DNA of 34,424 nucleotides, taken from positions 1 to 34,424 of the forward strand of contig JAHBWD010000081.1 of the NCBI GenBank assembly GCA_019637175.1, read 5' to 3'. Shown piece by piece: positions 18,764 to 26,368 of the stretch. Position 1 is the first letter of the stretch; each line of letters opens with the position of its first letter. The position numbers were made by a program, and so were the translations under genes. Origin of the DNA: Labilithrix sp. (lineage in GTDB: Bacteria; Myxococcota_A; Polyangia; Polyangiales; Polyangiaceae). The notes below the pieces were generated by a model. It was not told where the DNA came from. It ran no database searches and worked only from the letters and a program-made list of their open reading frames with translations.

Positions 18764-19096
18764 ATGCACCACGAGGTTCGTGAGGACGCGCAGAAGGGCG
18801 AGATGAGGCACGAGCGCTCGCAGCTCCGCGAGCGAGTCGACCATGTCAAAGACATCGTCGACGACGTGCGCGAGCGCGCGGAGCTCTCGTTCCGCGAGAG
18901 GCCGTACCTCGTTCCGATCGCGGCGGGCGCGTTCGGCTTCGGCGTCGGCGTCCTCGTGGGCTCGAGGCTCGCGCGTTTGCTCGTCATCGCGGGCGTGGGC
19001 ACGCTGCTGAGCGAGACGCTCGGGCCGGAGATCAAGCGCATCTCGCGCGACTTCGTGTCCGACTTCCAAGAGCGCCTGAGCGAGCCCGAGCACTGA
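18764..19096 (+). CDS. DUF883/ElaB-like membrane-anchored protein
   Basis: A 110-residue protein. The first 45 residues are strongly charged and helical (RSQLRERVDHVKDIVDDVRE). A Gly/Val-rich membrane segment follows (about 48-80), preceded by RERPY as in the DUF883/ElaB/YqjD group, whose members end in a helix after a similar E-x-P motif. Here another charged helix of about 25 residues follows the membrane part, unlike ElaB, which ends at the membrane. AAGGAG lies six bases before the ATG. It follows the Cys-rich gene by 66 bp on the same strand. ElaB/YqjD are known as stationary-phase, ribosome- or membrane-associated proteins; the role here is inferred only from shape. Confidence 0.65.
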   Translation: MHHEVREDAQKGEMRHERSQLRERVDHVKDIVDDVRERAELSFRERPYLVPIAAGAFGFGVGVLVGSRLARLLVIAGVGTLLSETLGPEIKRISRDFVSDFQERLSEPEH

Positions 19097-19108
19097 CGCG
19101 CGAGCGGG

Positions 19109-19870
19109 TCAGATCGCGAGGTCGACGATCAGCGGCAGGTGATCCGAGGCGCGGCGCGAGCGCGCGTTCCACGGCACCGCGGCGCCGCAGACCGTGACGC
19201 CGCGCCCCACGAACACGTGATCGAGGCGGAGCACCGGCAGGCGCGCGGGGAACGTCGCGCGTGCGCGGTGGCCGGCGATCTCGCGCTGCGCGTCGCGCAG
19301 CGACGACGAGAAGCGACGGTAGGTCGTCGCGTTCGGGACGGCGTTCAGATCGCCGCACAAGACGACCCGCGAGCGGCGCAGGCCGCGCAGCGCGGCGCTC
19401 CCGAGCCAGCCGTCGCCCAAGAGCTCGAGGGACTGCGCGCTCCGCTCACCGCGACGCACCCCGAGGTGCGTGCTGATGACGTCGATCGTGGCGCCCGCTT
19501 CGAGCTTGGCTCGCGCCCAGATCGCCCCGCGAGGCTCGACCGTCGCGTGCGGCGACGCGAACGTCGTCACCTTCTCGAGCTCGAGCTCGCCGCGCGCGAG
19601 CAGCGCGTGACCGTAATAGCCGACGCCGCGGCGGAACGTCCGACAGAAGAGCAGCCGCATGCCGAGCCGCGACGCGAGATCGCGCGCGTGGTGCGGACCG
19701 TCGGTCTCCTCGGTCTCCGGCGCATCCAGCTCCTGGAGCGCGATGAGGTCGGCGTCGGCGTCGGCGCAGAGCGCGGCGATGTCGGCGACCGAGTCCACGC
19801 CTCCGGCGCCCACGCAACGGTGAACGTTGTACGTCATCACGCGGAAACGCACGCTCGAGCCGTTGGTCAC
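19109..19870 (-). CDS. Endonuclease/exonuclease/phosphatase (EEP) family protein
   Basis: A 253-residue soluble enzyme of the EEP superfamily. Its motifs in order are TYNVHRC near residue 13, the metal ligand in ALQELD (about 43-48), YGHALLAR, ISTHLG, GDLNAVP and the C-terminal SDHLPL. These are the metal and catalytic residues of DNase I-like phosphodiesterases, including sphingomyelinases, exonuclease III and inositol phosphatases. No signal peptide is seen. GTG at 19870 is the likely start. The substrate could be a nucleic acid or a phospholipid head group and cannot be chosen from sequence. The gene is convergent with the DUF883-like gene (12 bp) and divergent from YihY. Confidence 0.85.
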   Translation of the reverse strand: MTNGSSVRFRVMTYNVHRCVGAGGVDSVADIAALCADADADLIALQELDAPETEETDGPHHARDLASRLGMRLLFCRTFRRGVGYYGHALLARGELELEKVTTFASPHATVEPRGAIWARAKLEAGATIDVISTHLGVRRGERSAQSLELLGDGWLGSAALRGLRRSRVVLCGDLNAVPNATTYRRFSSSLRDAQREIAGHRARATFPARLPVLRLDHVFVGRGVTVCGAAVPWNARSRRASDHLPLIVDLAI

Positions 19871-19956
19871 GGGAACGAGCGTTGCAAACTCCGCACTTGT
19901 CTTTGCCGCTGCGGAGTGCCGCCGCGCCGTGCGTGGAATTCTCGAAGAGGAGCGAC

Positions 19957-20937
19957 ATGACGACTCGGTGGAGAGAACACGTTCGCAATCGGGTCGAGCT
20001 GTTCGCCAAGACGGGCGAGCGCTGGGGCGAGATCGAGGGCTTCCGCCTCGCCGCCGCGTTCTCGTTCTACGCGACGTTCGCCATCTTCCCGTTGGTGCTC
20101 TTGACCGTCACGGTCGTCGGCTTCATCGTCGGCGAAGGCGGCGCGACCCAGGATCGAATCGCCGGTGTCGCGGCGGGCGCGCCCTCGACGCGCGCGCTGA
20201 TCGATCAGACGCTCACGGCGATGCAGGAGCATCGCGCGGCGCGCGGAACGTCGGCGTTCGTCGCCGTCGCGACGCTGCTCTTCAGCGCGAGCGGCGCGTT
20301 CGTCGAGCTCGACCACACGCTCAACGCGATCTGGAGGGTGCCGCCGCGCCAAGGCGGAGGGTTCGCCGACAGCGTCCTCAAGTACGTCGAGGAGCGCCTC
20401 AGCGGCTTCGCGCTCGTCGGTCTGGTCGGCCTCACGCTGCTGGCTTCGCTCGTCATCAGCTTCGTGCTCGGCTGGATCGCGGCGCACGCGGAGACGAAGC
20501 TGACGCCGGCGCTGCTCCAGACCGCGGAGCTCGCGGTCTCGATCGCGCTCCTCTCGGGCGTCTTCACCATGGTGTTCCACCTCGTGCCGCGATCACGGCC
20601 GCCGCTCCGCGACGTCTTCGGGGGCGCGGTGCTCACGACGGCGATGCTCACGATCCTGAAGTCGATCTTCGTGCTCTACCTCACGAAGCTCACGAGCTAC
20701 TCCGCGTACGGCGTCGTCGGCGGCGTTCTCGCGCTCGCGACGTGGATCTACCTGTCGAGCCTCGTCGTGTTCCTCGGCGCGACGCTGACGCGCGTGAGCT
20801 GCGAGCTGCGCGAATGCCGCGCGGCGCGGCGCGACGACGGCGTCAGCGCGTCGCCGCGCGCGAAGGAGGGGCCTCGAGCGTCAGCGGATCTTCCAGTCGT
20901 CGAGGACGGAGCACGCGAGCTCGAAAGTCGACCGTGA
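19957..20937 (+). CDS. YihY/BrkB-family inner membrane protein
   Basis: A 326-residue membrane protein with about six transmembrane helices. It carries the YihY signatures RLAAAFSFYATFAIFPLVLL, the ASGAFVELDHTLNAIW segment and SYSAYGVVGGVLALATWIYLSS. The family was once called ribonuclease BN, but YihY is not that enzyme; its function is unknown. GAGGAG before the ATG at 19957 fixes the start. The last 50 residues are hydrophilic and Arg/Glu-rich, and the end of the gene overlaps the opposite gene by 95 bp. It lies beside DUF883-like and DUF1328 genes, a set often seen among envelope or stress proteins. Confidence 0.9.
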   Translation: MTTRWREHVRNRVELFAKTGERWGEIEGFRLAAAFSFYATFAIFPLVLLTVTVVGFIVGEGGATQDRIAGVAAGAPSTRALIDQTLTAMQEHRAARGTSAFVAVATLLFSASGAFVELDHTLNAIWRVPPRQGGGFADSVLKYVEERLSGFALVGLVGLTLLASLVISFVLGWIAAHAETKLTPALLQTAELAVSIALLSGVFTMVFHLVPRSRPPLRDVFGGAVLTTAMLTILKSIFVLYLTKLTSYSAYGVVGGVLALATWIYLSSLVVFLGATLTRVSCELRECRAARRDDGVSASPRAKEGPRASADLPVVEDGARELESRP

Positions 20938-21445
20938 GGCGCACCTCGGACGCGGTGACGATCACCGTGCCGCCCGCCGGCCGCAGCTCGAAGCGGCTGG
21001 TCGGGGAGAGCGCCTCCGGGAGCGCGTGCGCGTACGAGAGCGTGCGGGTGAAGTTCCACATGAGACGCTCGCGCTGCTTGGCGATCCCGTCGTTGATCGC
21101 CTGGGCGATGCGCTGATCGACGAACGCAGGCAAGCGCTCGAAGTCGAGCGCCTCGAGCGCCGGTTCGAGCACGAGCACGTGCGCGCCGTCACGCACCGCG
21201 ACCGACGGCGCGAGCAAGGCCTGCCACGCGCGGAGCGTGACCGGCACCGCGACGCCGGCGACGTTCCAGGTGAAGCGCGCGCTGCCCCGTACGCGAAGCC
21301 CCGCGTTCGGAACGAGCTCGACGAGCGAAGGCGGTCCGAGCAAGACGTAGCGCCGCGGGCGAGCCTTGAGCTCGATCCGCAGCGGCGTCATCGACTCGAT
21401 GAGCGACGCGAGGTCGTCCCGGGTCAAGACAGCGCTGAGTCGCAT
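20843..21445 (-). CDS. Hypothetical protein overlapping the YihY gene
   Basis: A 200-residue protein starting MRLSAVLTRDDLASLIESM. It is rich in alternating hydrophobic strands (PRRYVLLGPPSLVELVPNAG, ARFTWNVAGVAVPVTLRAW) followed by helices and more strands, suggesting a beta-rich lipid- or ligand-binding fold; I cannot name the family. No signal peptide is seen. The ATG at 21445 lies four bases after the stop of the DUF1328 gene, so the two are probably co-transcribed. Its last 95 bp run antisense to the 3' end of the YihY gene. The final residues (LEDPLTLEAPPSRAATR) look unstructured, so a longer tail made by loss of an earlier stop is possible. Confidence 0.7.
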   Translation of the reverse strand: MRLSAVLTRDDLASLIESMTPLRIELKARPRRYVLLGPPSLVELVPNAGLRVRGSARFTWNVAGVAVPVTLRAWQALLAPSVAVRDGAHVLVLEPALEALDFERLPAFVDQRIAQAINDGIAKQRERLMWNFTRTLSYAHALPEALSPTSRFELRPAGGTVIVTASEVRLTVDFRARVLRPRRLEDPLTLEAPPSRAATR

Positions 21446-21449
21446 GGGA

Positions 21450-21614
21450 TCACGCCGGCACGCGGCGACCGAACACGAGCGACAGCGCGCCGAGGACGAG
21501 GAACACGAAGAAGAGGATCTTCGCGATGCCTGCAGCCCCGGAAGCGAGACCGCTGAAGCCCAACACGGCGGAGATGAGGGCGACGATGAAGAAGACTGCT
21601 GCCCAGTAGAGCAT
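21450..21614 (-). CDS. DUF1328 (YtjA-like) small membrane protein
   Basis: A 54-residue protein with two hydrophobic helices. It starts MLYWAAVFFIVALISAVLGF, followed by GLASGAAGIAKILFFVF and a short end FGRRVPA. This matches the whole length of DUF1328/YtjA proteins, small inner-membrane proteins of unknown role. GAGAGG eight bases before the ATG at 21614 supports this start over the longer frame. It precedes the 200-residue unknown gene by four bases. Confidence 0.92.
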   Translation of the reverse strand: MLYWAAVFFIVALISAVLGFSGLASGAAGIAKILFFVFLVLGALSLVFGRRVPA

Positions 21615-21754
21615 GACGATACCTCTCGATGGATGGAGTGAGCCGCTTCGCGTGTCACCTCCAGGCGTTGCGAAGCGCGTGCCGCATCCGCTCATCCACC
21701 CATCCACGCCCATCCGCGCGCCTTCGCGGCATCGCGCGTGCAGTGCGTACGCTC

Positions 21755-21970
21755 ATGTCCAATCCGCCGCAGTCCCAGCCAGGACGACCGCATCCGCCCC
21801 ATCCGAAGCCGGTGCAACCGGATCCCAAGTCGCATCCGATTCACGCCCCGATTCCGACGCAGCCCATCCACGAAGGCCCCGAAGGGCCGGGCTCGGGCAC
21901 CGATCCGAAGCGGCCGGTGTTGCCCGAGATGCCCGTCCCCGCGAAGCCGGAGCGCCCCTCCACGTCATGA
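21755..21970 (+). CDS. Proline-rich microprotein
   Basis: A 71-residue protein without signal peptide (MSNPPQSQPGRPHPPHPKPV and onward), about one-third Pro and rich in His and Lys. It should be disordered. The stop overlaps the start of the HicB-like gene (ATGA at 21967-21970), which supports it being translated. No Shine-Dalgarno is clear. I do not recognise a family; the protein may bind partners, or the frame may act mainly as a leader for the downstream gene. Confidence 0.5.
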   Translation: MSNPPQSQPGRPHPPHPKPVQPDPKSHPIHAPIPTQPIHEGPEGPGSGTDPKRPVLPEMPVPAKPERPSTS

Positions 21971-22221
21971 AGTTCACCTATCGACTCATCAAGGACGCGC
22001 ACGGCTTCATCGCCGAGTGTGTCGAGTCCGACGCCGCAGGCGAAGGCAAGACGGCCGCGGAAGCGGTCGAGTGCCTGCGGCGATCGATCGAGGAACGGAT
22101 GTTTCGCCCGGACGCCGTGGCGCCGCCTTCGGAGACGAAGCGCGCGTCGATCGAGCTCGAGCTCGCGACCGACAGACGATCGCGCGACCTCGACGGGCCG
22201 GGCGATGCGCCACGCAGGTGA
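21967..22221 (+). CDS. HicB-like (UPF0150-type) orphan protein
   Basis: An 84-residue protein starting MKFTYRLIKDAHGFIAECVE. The pattern of two strands, then GKTAAEAVECLRRSIEERM as a helix, matches the HicB-like fold, in which a partial RNase H fold serves as antitoxin core. No C-terminal DNA-binding domain is present; the tail is charged. No HicA toxin (double-stranded RNA-binding fold with a catalytic His) is found on either side, so this looks like an orphan. It overlaps the Pro-rich gene by four bases and ends six bases before the convergent TrmB gene. It could equally be a general ligand-binding UPF0150 protein. Confidence 0.7.
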   Translation: MKFTYRLIKDAHGFIAECVESDAAGEGKTAAEAVECLRRSIEERMFRPDAVAPPSETKRASIELELATDRRSRDLDGPGDAPRR

Positions 22222-22227
22222 CAAGAG

Positions 22228-22857
22228 TCACCTCCGCCGCCAGCGCATCCGGTAGACCGGCAACCCGTCGGCGATCGCGCGATGCTCCCGCGGGCTCCGC
22301 GCGCCGTAGGGGTTCTCCGTGAGGCGCGGCGAGCCTGGAGCGTCGCCCGCGGGCTCGAACGCTTCGCACGAGCCGACGGCGCGCGCGTAGAGATCCGCGC
22401 GCTCGTCGACGTCGGTCTGCACGAAGAGCTCGCCTCCGATCGCGAGCAGCCGCGCCGCTTCGGCGAGGAACAGGTCGCCCATGACGAGGCGTTTGTGGTG
22501 GCGCTTCTTCCACCACGGGTCGGGAAAGTGCAGGAAGACGCGCGCGAACGCGCCGGCGGGAGAGAGACGCGGCAGCACGCTCTTGGCGTCTTCACAGAAC
22601 ACGCGCGCCCGCGCGGCGTGACCTTGCTTCGCGAGCCTGCCGTCGCCCACCGTCGCCCACTTCCGCCGGATCTCGAGCCCGATGAGCCCCGCCTCGGGCG
22701 CCGCGACCGCGCGCTCGACGAGGAACCCCGCCTTCGGCCCCGGGCCGATCTCGAGCTCGAGCGGCGCGCCCTTCACGAGCGCACGGACGTCGATCGGCGC
22801 ATCGGCGCGCTCCGACGGGGGCAAGCGCGGCGCGTTCGCGTACGGGCTCAGCGGCAC
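22228..22857 (-). CDS. trmB: tRNA (guanine-N7-)-methyltransferase
   Basis: A 209-residue SAM-dependent methyltransferase that makes m7G46 in tRNA variable loops. The SAM-binding strand is LELEIGPGPKAGFLVE, followed by GLEIRRKW. The diagnostic HFPDPWWKKRHHKRLV motif is present, and FVQTDVDE and TENPYG follow. The product reads MPLSPYANAPRLPPSE from the GTG at 22857. That start is preferred because the family usually begins just before this Tyr-Ala motif; a GTG at 22938 would overlap the divergent gene. No SD is clear. It is divergent from the GT-C-like gene by 56 bp. Confidence 0.92.
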   Translation of the reverse strand: MPLSPYANAPRLPPSERADAPIDVRALVKGAPLELEIGPGPKAGFLVERAVAAPEAGLIGLEIRRKWATVGDGRLAKQGHAARARVFCEDAKSVLPRLSPAGAFARVFLHFPDPWWKKRHHKRLVMGDLFLAEAARLLAIGGELFVQTDVDERADLYARAVGSCEAFEPAGDAPGSPRLTENPYGARSPREHRAIADGLPVYRMRWRRR

Positions 22858-22913
22858 GAGGGCCGGATAGACGTGGGCGCGGCACCGGTCAAGGTCTGTT
22901 ACCCTCCACGCGC

Positions 22914-24953
22914 GTGACGGCGCCCTGGTCAGCGGCACGCGCTCGAGATCTCGCGCGACGCTTCGCGCCGTGGCTCCCGCTGGCGCTCGGGACGGCGATC
23001 GTGGCGCGCGCGTCGATCCGCGCCGTCGTCGCGAAGGTCGGACATCCGGGGCCGACGCTCGACGACGCCTACATCCATTTCCAGTACGCGCGCGCGATCG
23101 CCGAGGGCCACCCGTTCCGCTACCAGGCGGGCGAGCCGATCTCGTCGGGCGCGACGAGCTTCCTGTGGCCCGCGCTCCTCGCCCTGCCCTACGCGATCGG
23201 GTTCCGAGGCACCGCGATCATGTGGGTCGCGTGGACGATCGCGTTCGTCGCCCTCGGCGCGCTCGCCTACGAGGCGTACGCGCTGGCGCGACCGCTCGCG
23301 GGCCGCGCGGCGGCGACCGGCGCGGGCGCGATGACGCTCGCGTTCGGCGGCTTCGTGTGGAGCGCGGCGAGCGGCATGGAGGTCGTGCCCTTCGCGTGGC
23401 TGCTCGCGCACGCGATGCGACGCGCGAGCGAGTGGACGGAGGAGCCGTCGAAGCGAACGCGTCGCGAGCTCGTGGTGATGATCGCGCTCGCCGCGGCGGC
23501 GCCGCTCATGCGCCCCGAGGGCGCGATCGCGTCGCTCGCGCTCGCGCTCGCCGTGGCGATCCATCCTCGCGCGCCGCGCGCTTCCTCGCGCGCCGAGGCG
23601 CTCTACTTCCTCGGCGCGGCGGCGACGCCTCAGCTCTTGCTCCTCGCGCTGACGGGACACGCGACCTCGAGCACGGCGCAGGTCAAGCTGCTCGCCTACA
23701 GCCCTTATCTCGTCGTCTCCGACGCCGCGTTCGGCAACGCGCGCCTCCTCGTGGGCACGATCCTCAACGGGGAGGTCTGGTCGGCCGAGTTCCTGCCCAA
23801 GGGCTCCGCGCCGTTCGCGTTCGCGGGCCTCGCCGCGCTCGCCTGGCGCGGACAGGTCACGCGTCGATCGTTCCGCACGCTCGCGATCCTCGCGATCGCG
23901 CTCGCGATGTTCGTGCCTTGTCTCTACGTCACCTTCTTGTGGAATCGCCTGCGCTACCTCTGGCCGTTCGCGACGGGCTGGTTCGTCGGCCTCGCGTGCC
24001 TCGCGCGCGCGCTCGGGGCGCTCGGCGGCCGCGTCTCCGGAAGGAGCGCGGCGGCCGCGACGACGCTCATCGCGGGCGCGTTCGCCGGCGCGCTCGTCGT
24101 GCGCCTCGACTGGGTGATCGACGACGTCGCGCAGTCGGCGAGCGGGATCGATCGCCAGCAGGCGACGCTCGGGCGCTGGGCCGACGCGAACCTCCCGCGC
24201 GACGCGCGCATCGGCGTCAATGACACGGGCGCGATCGCATACTTCGGCAACCGGCGGACGTTCGACGTGGTCGGCCTCACGACGCCGAGCGAAGGCCGCC
24301 ACTGGGTCGCCGGCGCGGCTTCGCGCCTCGAGCACTACGAGAGGATGCGCAAGACGTCACCGGCGTCGCTGCCGACGCACTTCATCGTCTACCCCGAGTG
24401 GATGAGCTGCGATCCGGTGCTCGGGCGCACGCTGCAAGAGGCCGTGGTGACCGACTCGTCGATCCTCGGCGGACAGACGATGCGCGCCTACGAAGCGCGC
24501 TGGGATCACCTCGGCACCGGAGACGCGCCGTGGACGCGGCACGGCGCGATCCTCGACGACGTCGACGTCGCCGATCTCGAGAGCGAAGCGGCGCACGCAT
24601 ATCAGCTCCTCGGCGCGCGCGAAGGCGAGCAGGAGGCCGAAGAGAGCAACGCGCCCGACGGCAGCATCGTCGTCGACGGCGGCCGCACGAAGCGCACGCG
24701 CGACCGGTTCGTCGCGCGCGTCACCGGGAGCCGCGGCGCGCGGCTCATCGGCCGCGTCCGCGCTTCGGGCTCGACCGTCTTGCACGTCCACGCCGCGGGC
24801 CGCGAGATCGCCGCGCTCACGCTCGAGGCCGGCCCGTGGACCGAGATCGAGGCCGACGTGCCGGCCTCGGCCGCGTCGGAGAACACGCCGTTCGAGATCA
24901 TCGCCGACGGCGCCACGTTCACCTCGTTCCACTGGTGGCTCGTCGAGCCCTGA
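22914..24953 (+). CDS. GT-C type glycosyltransferase-like membrane protein
   Basis: A 679-residue protein. About ten hydrophobic helices lie within residues 15-400. Between the first two is PTLDDAYIHFQYARAIAEG followed by GEPISSGATSFLWP. This acidic Asp-Asp loop after helix 1 is the hallmark of GT-C enzymes using polyprenyl-phosphate sugars. After the helices a soluble region (about 410-520, with GVNDTGAIAYF and VVGLTTPSEGRHW) matches the C-terminal part of such enzymes. A final beta-rich domain of about 130 residues (from SIVVDGGR to the end) looks like a carbohydrate-binding sandwich. It should act in the inner membrane on cell-envelope sugars. The GTG start at 22914 has no strong SD. Donor and acceptor are unknown. 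Confidence 0.78.
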   Translation: MTAPWSAARARDLARRFAPWLPLALGTAIVARASIRAVVAKVGHPGPTLDDAYIHFQYARAIAEGHPFRYQAGEPISSGATSFLWPALLALPYAIGFRGTAIMWVAWTIAFVALGALAYEAYALARPLAGRAAATGAGAMTLAFGGFVWSAASGMEVVPFAWLLAHAMRRASEWTEEPSKRTRRELVVMIALAAAAPLMRPEGAIASLALALAVAIHPRAPRASSRAEALYFLGAAATPQLLLLALTGHATSSTAQVKLLAYSPYLVVSDAAFGNARLLVGTILNGEVWSAEFLPKGSAPFAFAGLAALAWRGQVTRRSFRTLAILAIALAMFVPCLYVTFLWNRLRYLWPFATGWFVGLACLARALGALGGRVSGRSAAAATTLIAGAFAGALVVRLDWVIDDVAQSASGIDRQQATLGRWADANLPRDARIGVNDTGAIAYFGNRRTFDVVGLTTPSEGRHWVAGAASRLEHYERMRKTSPASLPTHFIVYPEWMSCDPVLGRTLQEAVVTDSSILGGQTMRAYEARWDHLGTGDAPWTRHGAILDDVDVADLESEAAHAYQLLGAREGEQEAEESNAPDGSIVVDGGRTKRTRDRFVARVTGSRGARLIGRVRASGSTVLHVHAAGREIAALTLEAGPWTEIEADVPASAASENTPFEIIADGATFTSFHWWLVEP

Positions 24954-24984
24954 GGTTCGAATCTCGACGGAGCTCCTCGCCGCC

Positions 24985-25095
24985 GTGACCGCCGCGCGCG
25001 AGGTCCGCGACGCCGTGCGCGAGGATCGAACGGATCGACGGCGCCTCGATCGCCTCGAGACGCGCGTCGACGCGCTCGAGAAGAAGAGCGCTTAG
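24985..25095 (+). CDS. Possible coiled-coil microprotein
   Basis: A 36-residue frame starting at GTG: VTAAREVRDAVREDRTDRRR followed by LDRLETRVDALEKKSA. The leucine/valine spacing and charged residues fit a short parallel coiled coil. It fills the gap between the GT-C gene and the convergent SnoaL lipoprotein, ending 10 bp before the latter. The reading frame stays open upstream to the GT-C stop region with no ATG, and there is no clear SD, so the start is uncertain. Confidence 0.4.
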   Translation: MTAAREVRDAVREDRTDRRRLDRLETRVDALEKKSA

Positions 25096-25105
25096 CGCGC
25101 TTCGA

Positions 25106-26206
25106 TCACTTCTTCGTCGGCGCCGCGGCGGGCTTGGCGTCCTTCGCCGCCGGAGCCGCCGGGAGCTGGCCGAGCTGCGACATCATCTCGGCGCCGTTGC
25201 CGTAGCTCCAACCCTTGATCACCTTGCCGTCCTTGAACTGCATGATGGTGAGGCCGTGCATGTTGACGGACTTCTTCGTCGGCTGGATGCCGAAGAGCGC
25301 GCCCTTGTGCGTGCCGCTGAACGTCTCCTCGGCGATCACGTAGTCGCCGATGCCCCACACGTTCGAGTGCGTGGCCTTCGCGTCGGGGAACGCCTTCGTC
25401 ATCTCGGCGAAGTACTTCTTGCCCGCCGCCTTGCCCTTCATCGTCTCCGGCTGGGTCATGTCGTCCCACGTGATGTCGTCGGCCGACGCGCCGACGAAGT
25501 CGGCCTCGTTCTTCTTCTCGAAGGCCGCCGACATCTTGCTCGCCGCGTCGACGTTCTTCGCTTCGTCGGGGCTGCCCGTCGACGCGAACACCTGCGGCTG
25601 CGCCGCGAGGCTCGGGATCGGGCGCGCCTTCTGCTTCGACACGCCGATCTGCGACATGATCGTGCCGCTGTCGTGGTAGACGTGCGACTCCTTCACGAGG
25701 CCGTCGGGCGTGAACCACATGACCTCGACGCCCATCGCGCCGACCGGCTTCTCGGTGGCCTTGACGCCCATCATGTCGCCCGAGTGCGTGGCGTTGAATC
25801 CCCACTCGACGACGACGACGTCGCCCTTCACCCAGAGGCGGCTCACGGCCGTCTTGAAGCCGCCCATCGCGTCGAACATCTTCTGCCAGCTCGCCGCGAT
25901 CGCTTCGCGACCGGTGACGTCGGGCATGCCCGCCATCTTCACGACCGCGTTCTCGGCGTAGAAGCTCGCGAGCTTCTTCGCGTCGTGCGCGTTCATCGCC
26001 TCGCCCATGGCGCGGCCGTTCTTCTGCTGGAGCTCCGCGAGCGTCGGCTGCGGCTTCGGCGCCTCGGCCTTGGGCGCCTCCGGCGCGGGCGCAGGCGTCT
26101 CGACGACCGGCGGCGTCGGCGCGTTCGGCGCCGGCAGCATGTCTTCGCCGCCGCACGCGACCAGCACGAGCCCGAGCCCAATCAGTCCGAACGAGATCTT
26201 ACGCAT
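25106..26206 (-). CDS. Lipoprotein with two SnoaL-like (NTF2-fold) domains
   Basis: A 366-residue protein with a lipoprotein signal ending LVAC (Cys18), then a Pro/Ala linker to about residue 55. Two NTF2-like units follow: about 58-190 (with KLASFYAENAVVKMAGMPDVTG and SRLWVKGDVVVVEWGFNATHSG) and about 218-340 (with DFVGASADDITWDDM and VIAEETFSGTHKGALFG). The two have the same SnoaL/ester-cyclase-like strand order and similar end motifs, indicating internal duplication. An Ala/Pro/Lys tail closes the protein. GGAGG is seven bases before the ATG at 26206. The fold often binds small hydrophobic ligands or acts as an isomerase or cyclase; here it is fixed to a membrane. Its ligand is unknown. 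Confidence 0.82.
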   Translation of the reverse strand: MRKISFGLIGLGLVLVACGGEDMLPAPNAPTPPVVETPAPAPEAPKAEAPKPQPTLAELQQKNGRAMGEAMNAHDAKKLASFYAENAVVKMAGMPDVTGREAIAASWQKMFDAMGGFKTAVSRLWVKGDVVVVEWGFNATHSGDMMGVKATEKPVGAMGVEVMWFTPDGLVKESHVYHDSGTIMSQIGVSKQKARPIPSLAAQPQVFASTGSPDEAKNVDAASKMSAAFEKKNEADFVGASADDITWDDMTQPETMKGKAAGKKYFAEMTKAFPDAKATHSNVWGIGDYVIAEETFSGTHKGALFGIQPTKKSVNMHGLTIMQFKDGKVIKGWSYGNGAEMMSQLGQLPAAPAAKDAKPAAAPTKK

Positions 26207-26237
26207 GTGAACGCCTCCGTGGAGCTTTCTCGGCGAT

Positions 26238-26257
26238 GCGCAGCGAGACCGCTGCGC
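26238..26257. other. Perfect 8-bp inverted repeat in divergent spacer
   Basis: GCGCAGCG, four bases, then CGCTGCGC, within the 162-bp spacer between the SnoaL lipoprotein (minus) and the aldo/keto reductase (plus). It has no T-run, so it is not an ordinary terminator. It may be a leader hairpin or an operator dyad; nothing else was seen in this spacer. Confidence 0.35.
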
Positions 26258-26368
26258 GAGCGCGGCCTTCCTTCGCGCCTTTCGCGCCTCACGTCAAGGC
26301 GCACATCCCCCTGCGGCAACGCGCTACAGCGGTCGCGCGTGGCGACGCCCGCGTGATAAGAAAGGGCC

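Noticed and set aside
21685..21715. Four CATCC repeats 8-10 bp apart
   Set aside because: They are short and imperfect, occur in a His/Pro-coding composition context, and have no sign of an array or origin.
22228..22938. Longer TrmB start at 22938
   Set aside because: It would overlap the divergent gene start, and the extra residues do not look like the family.
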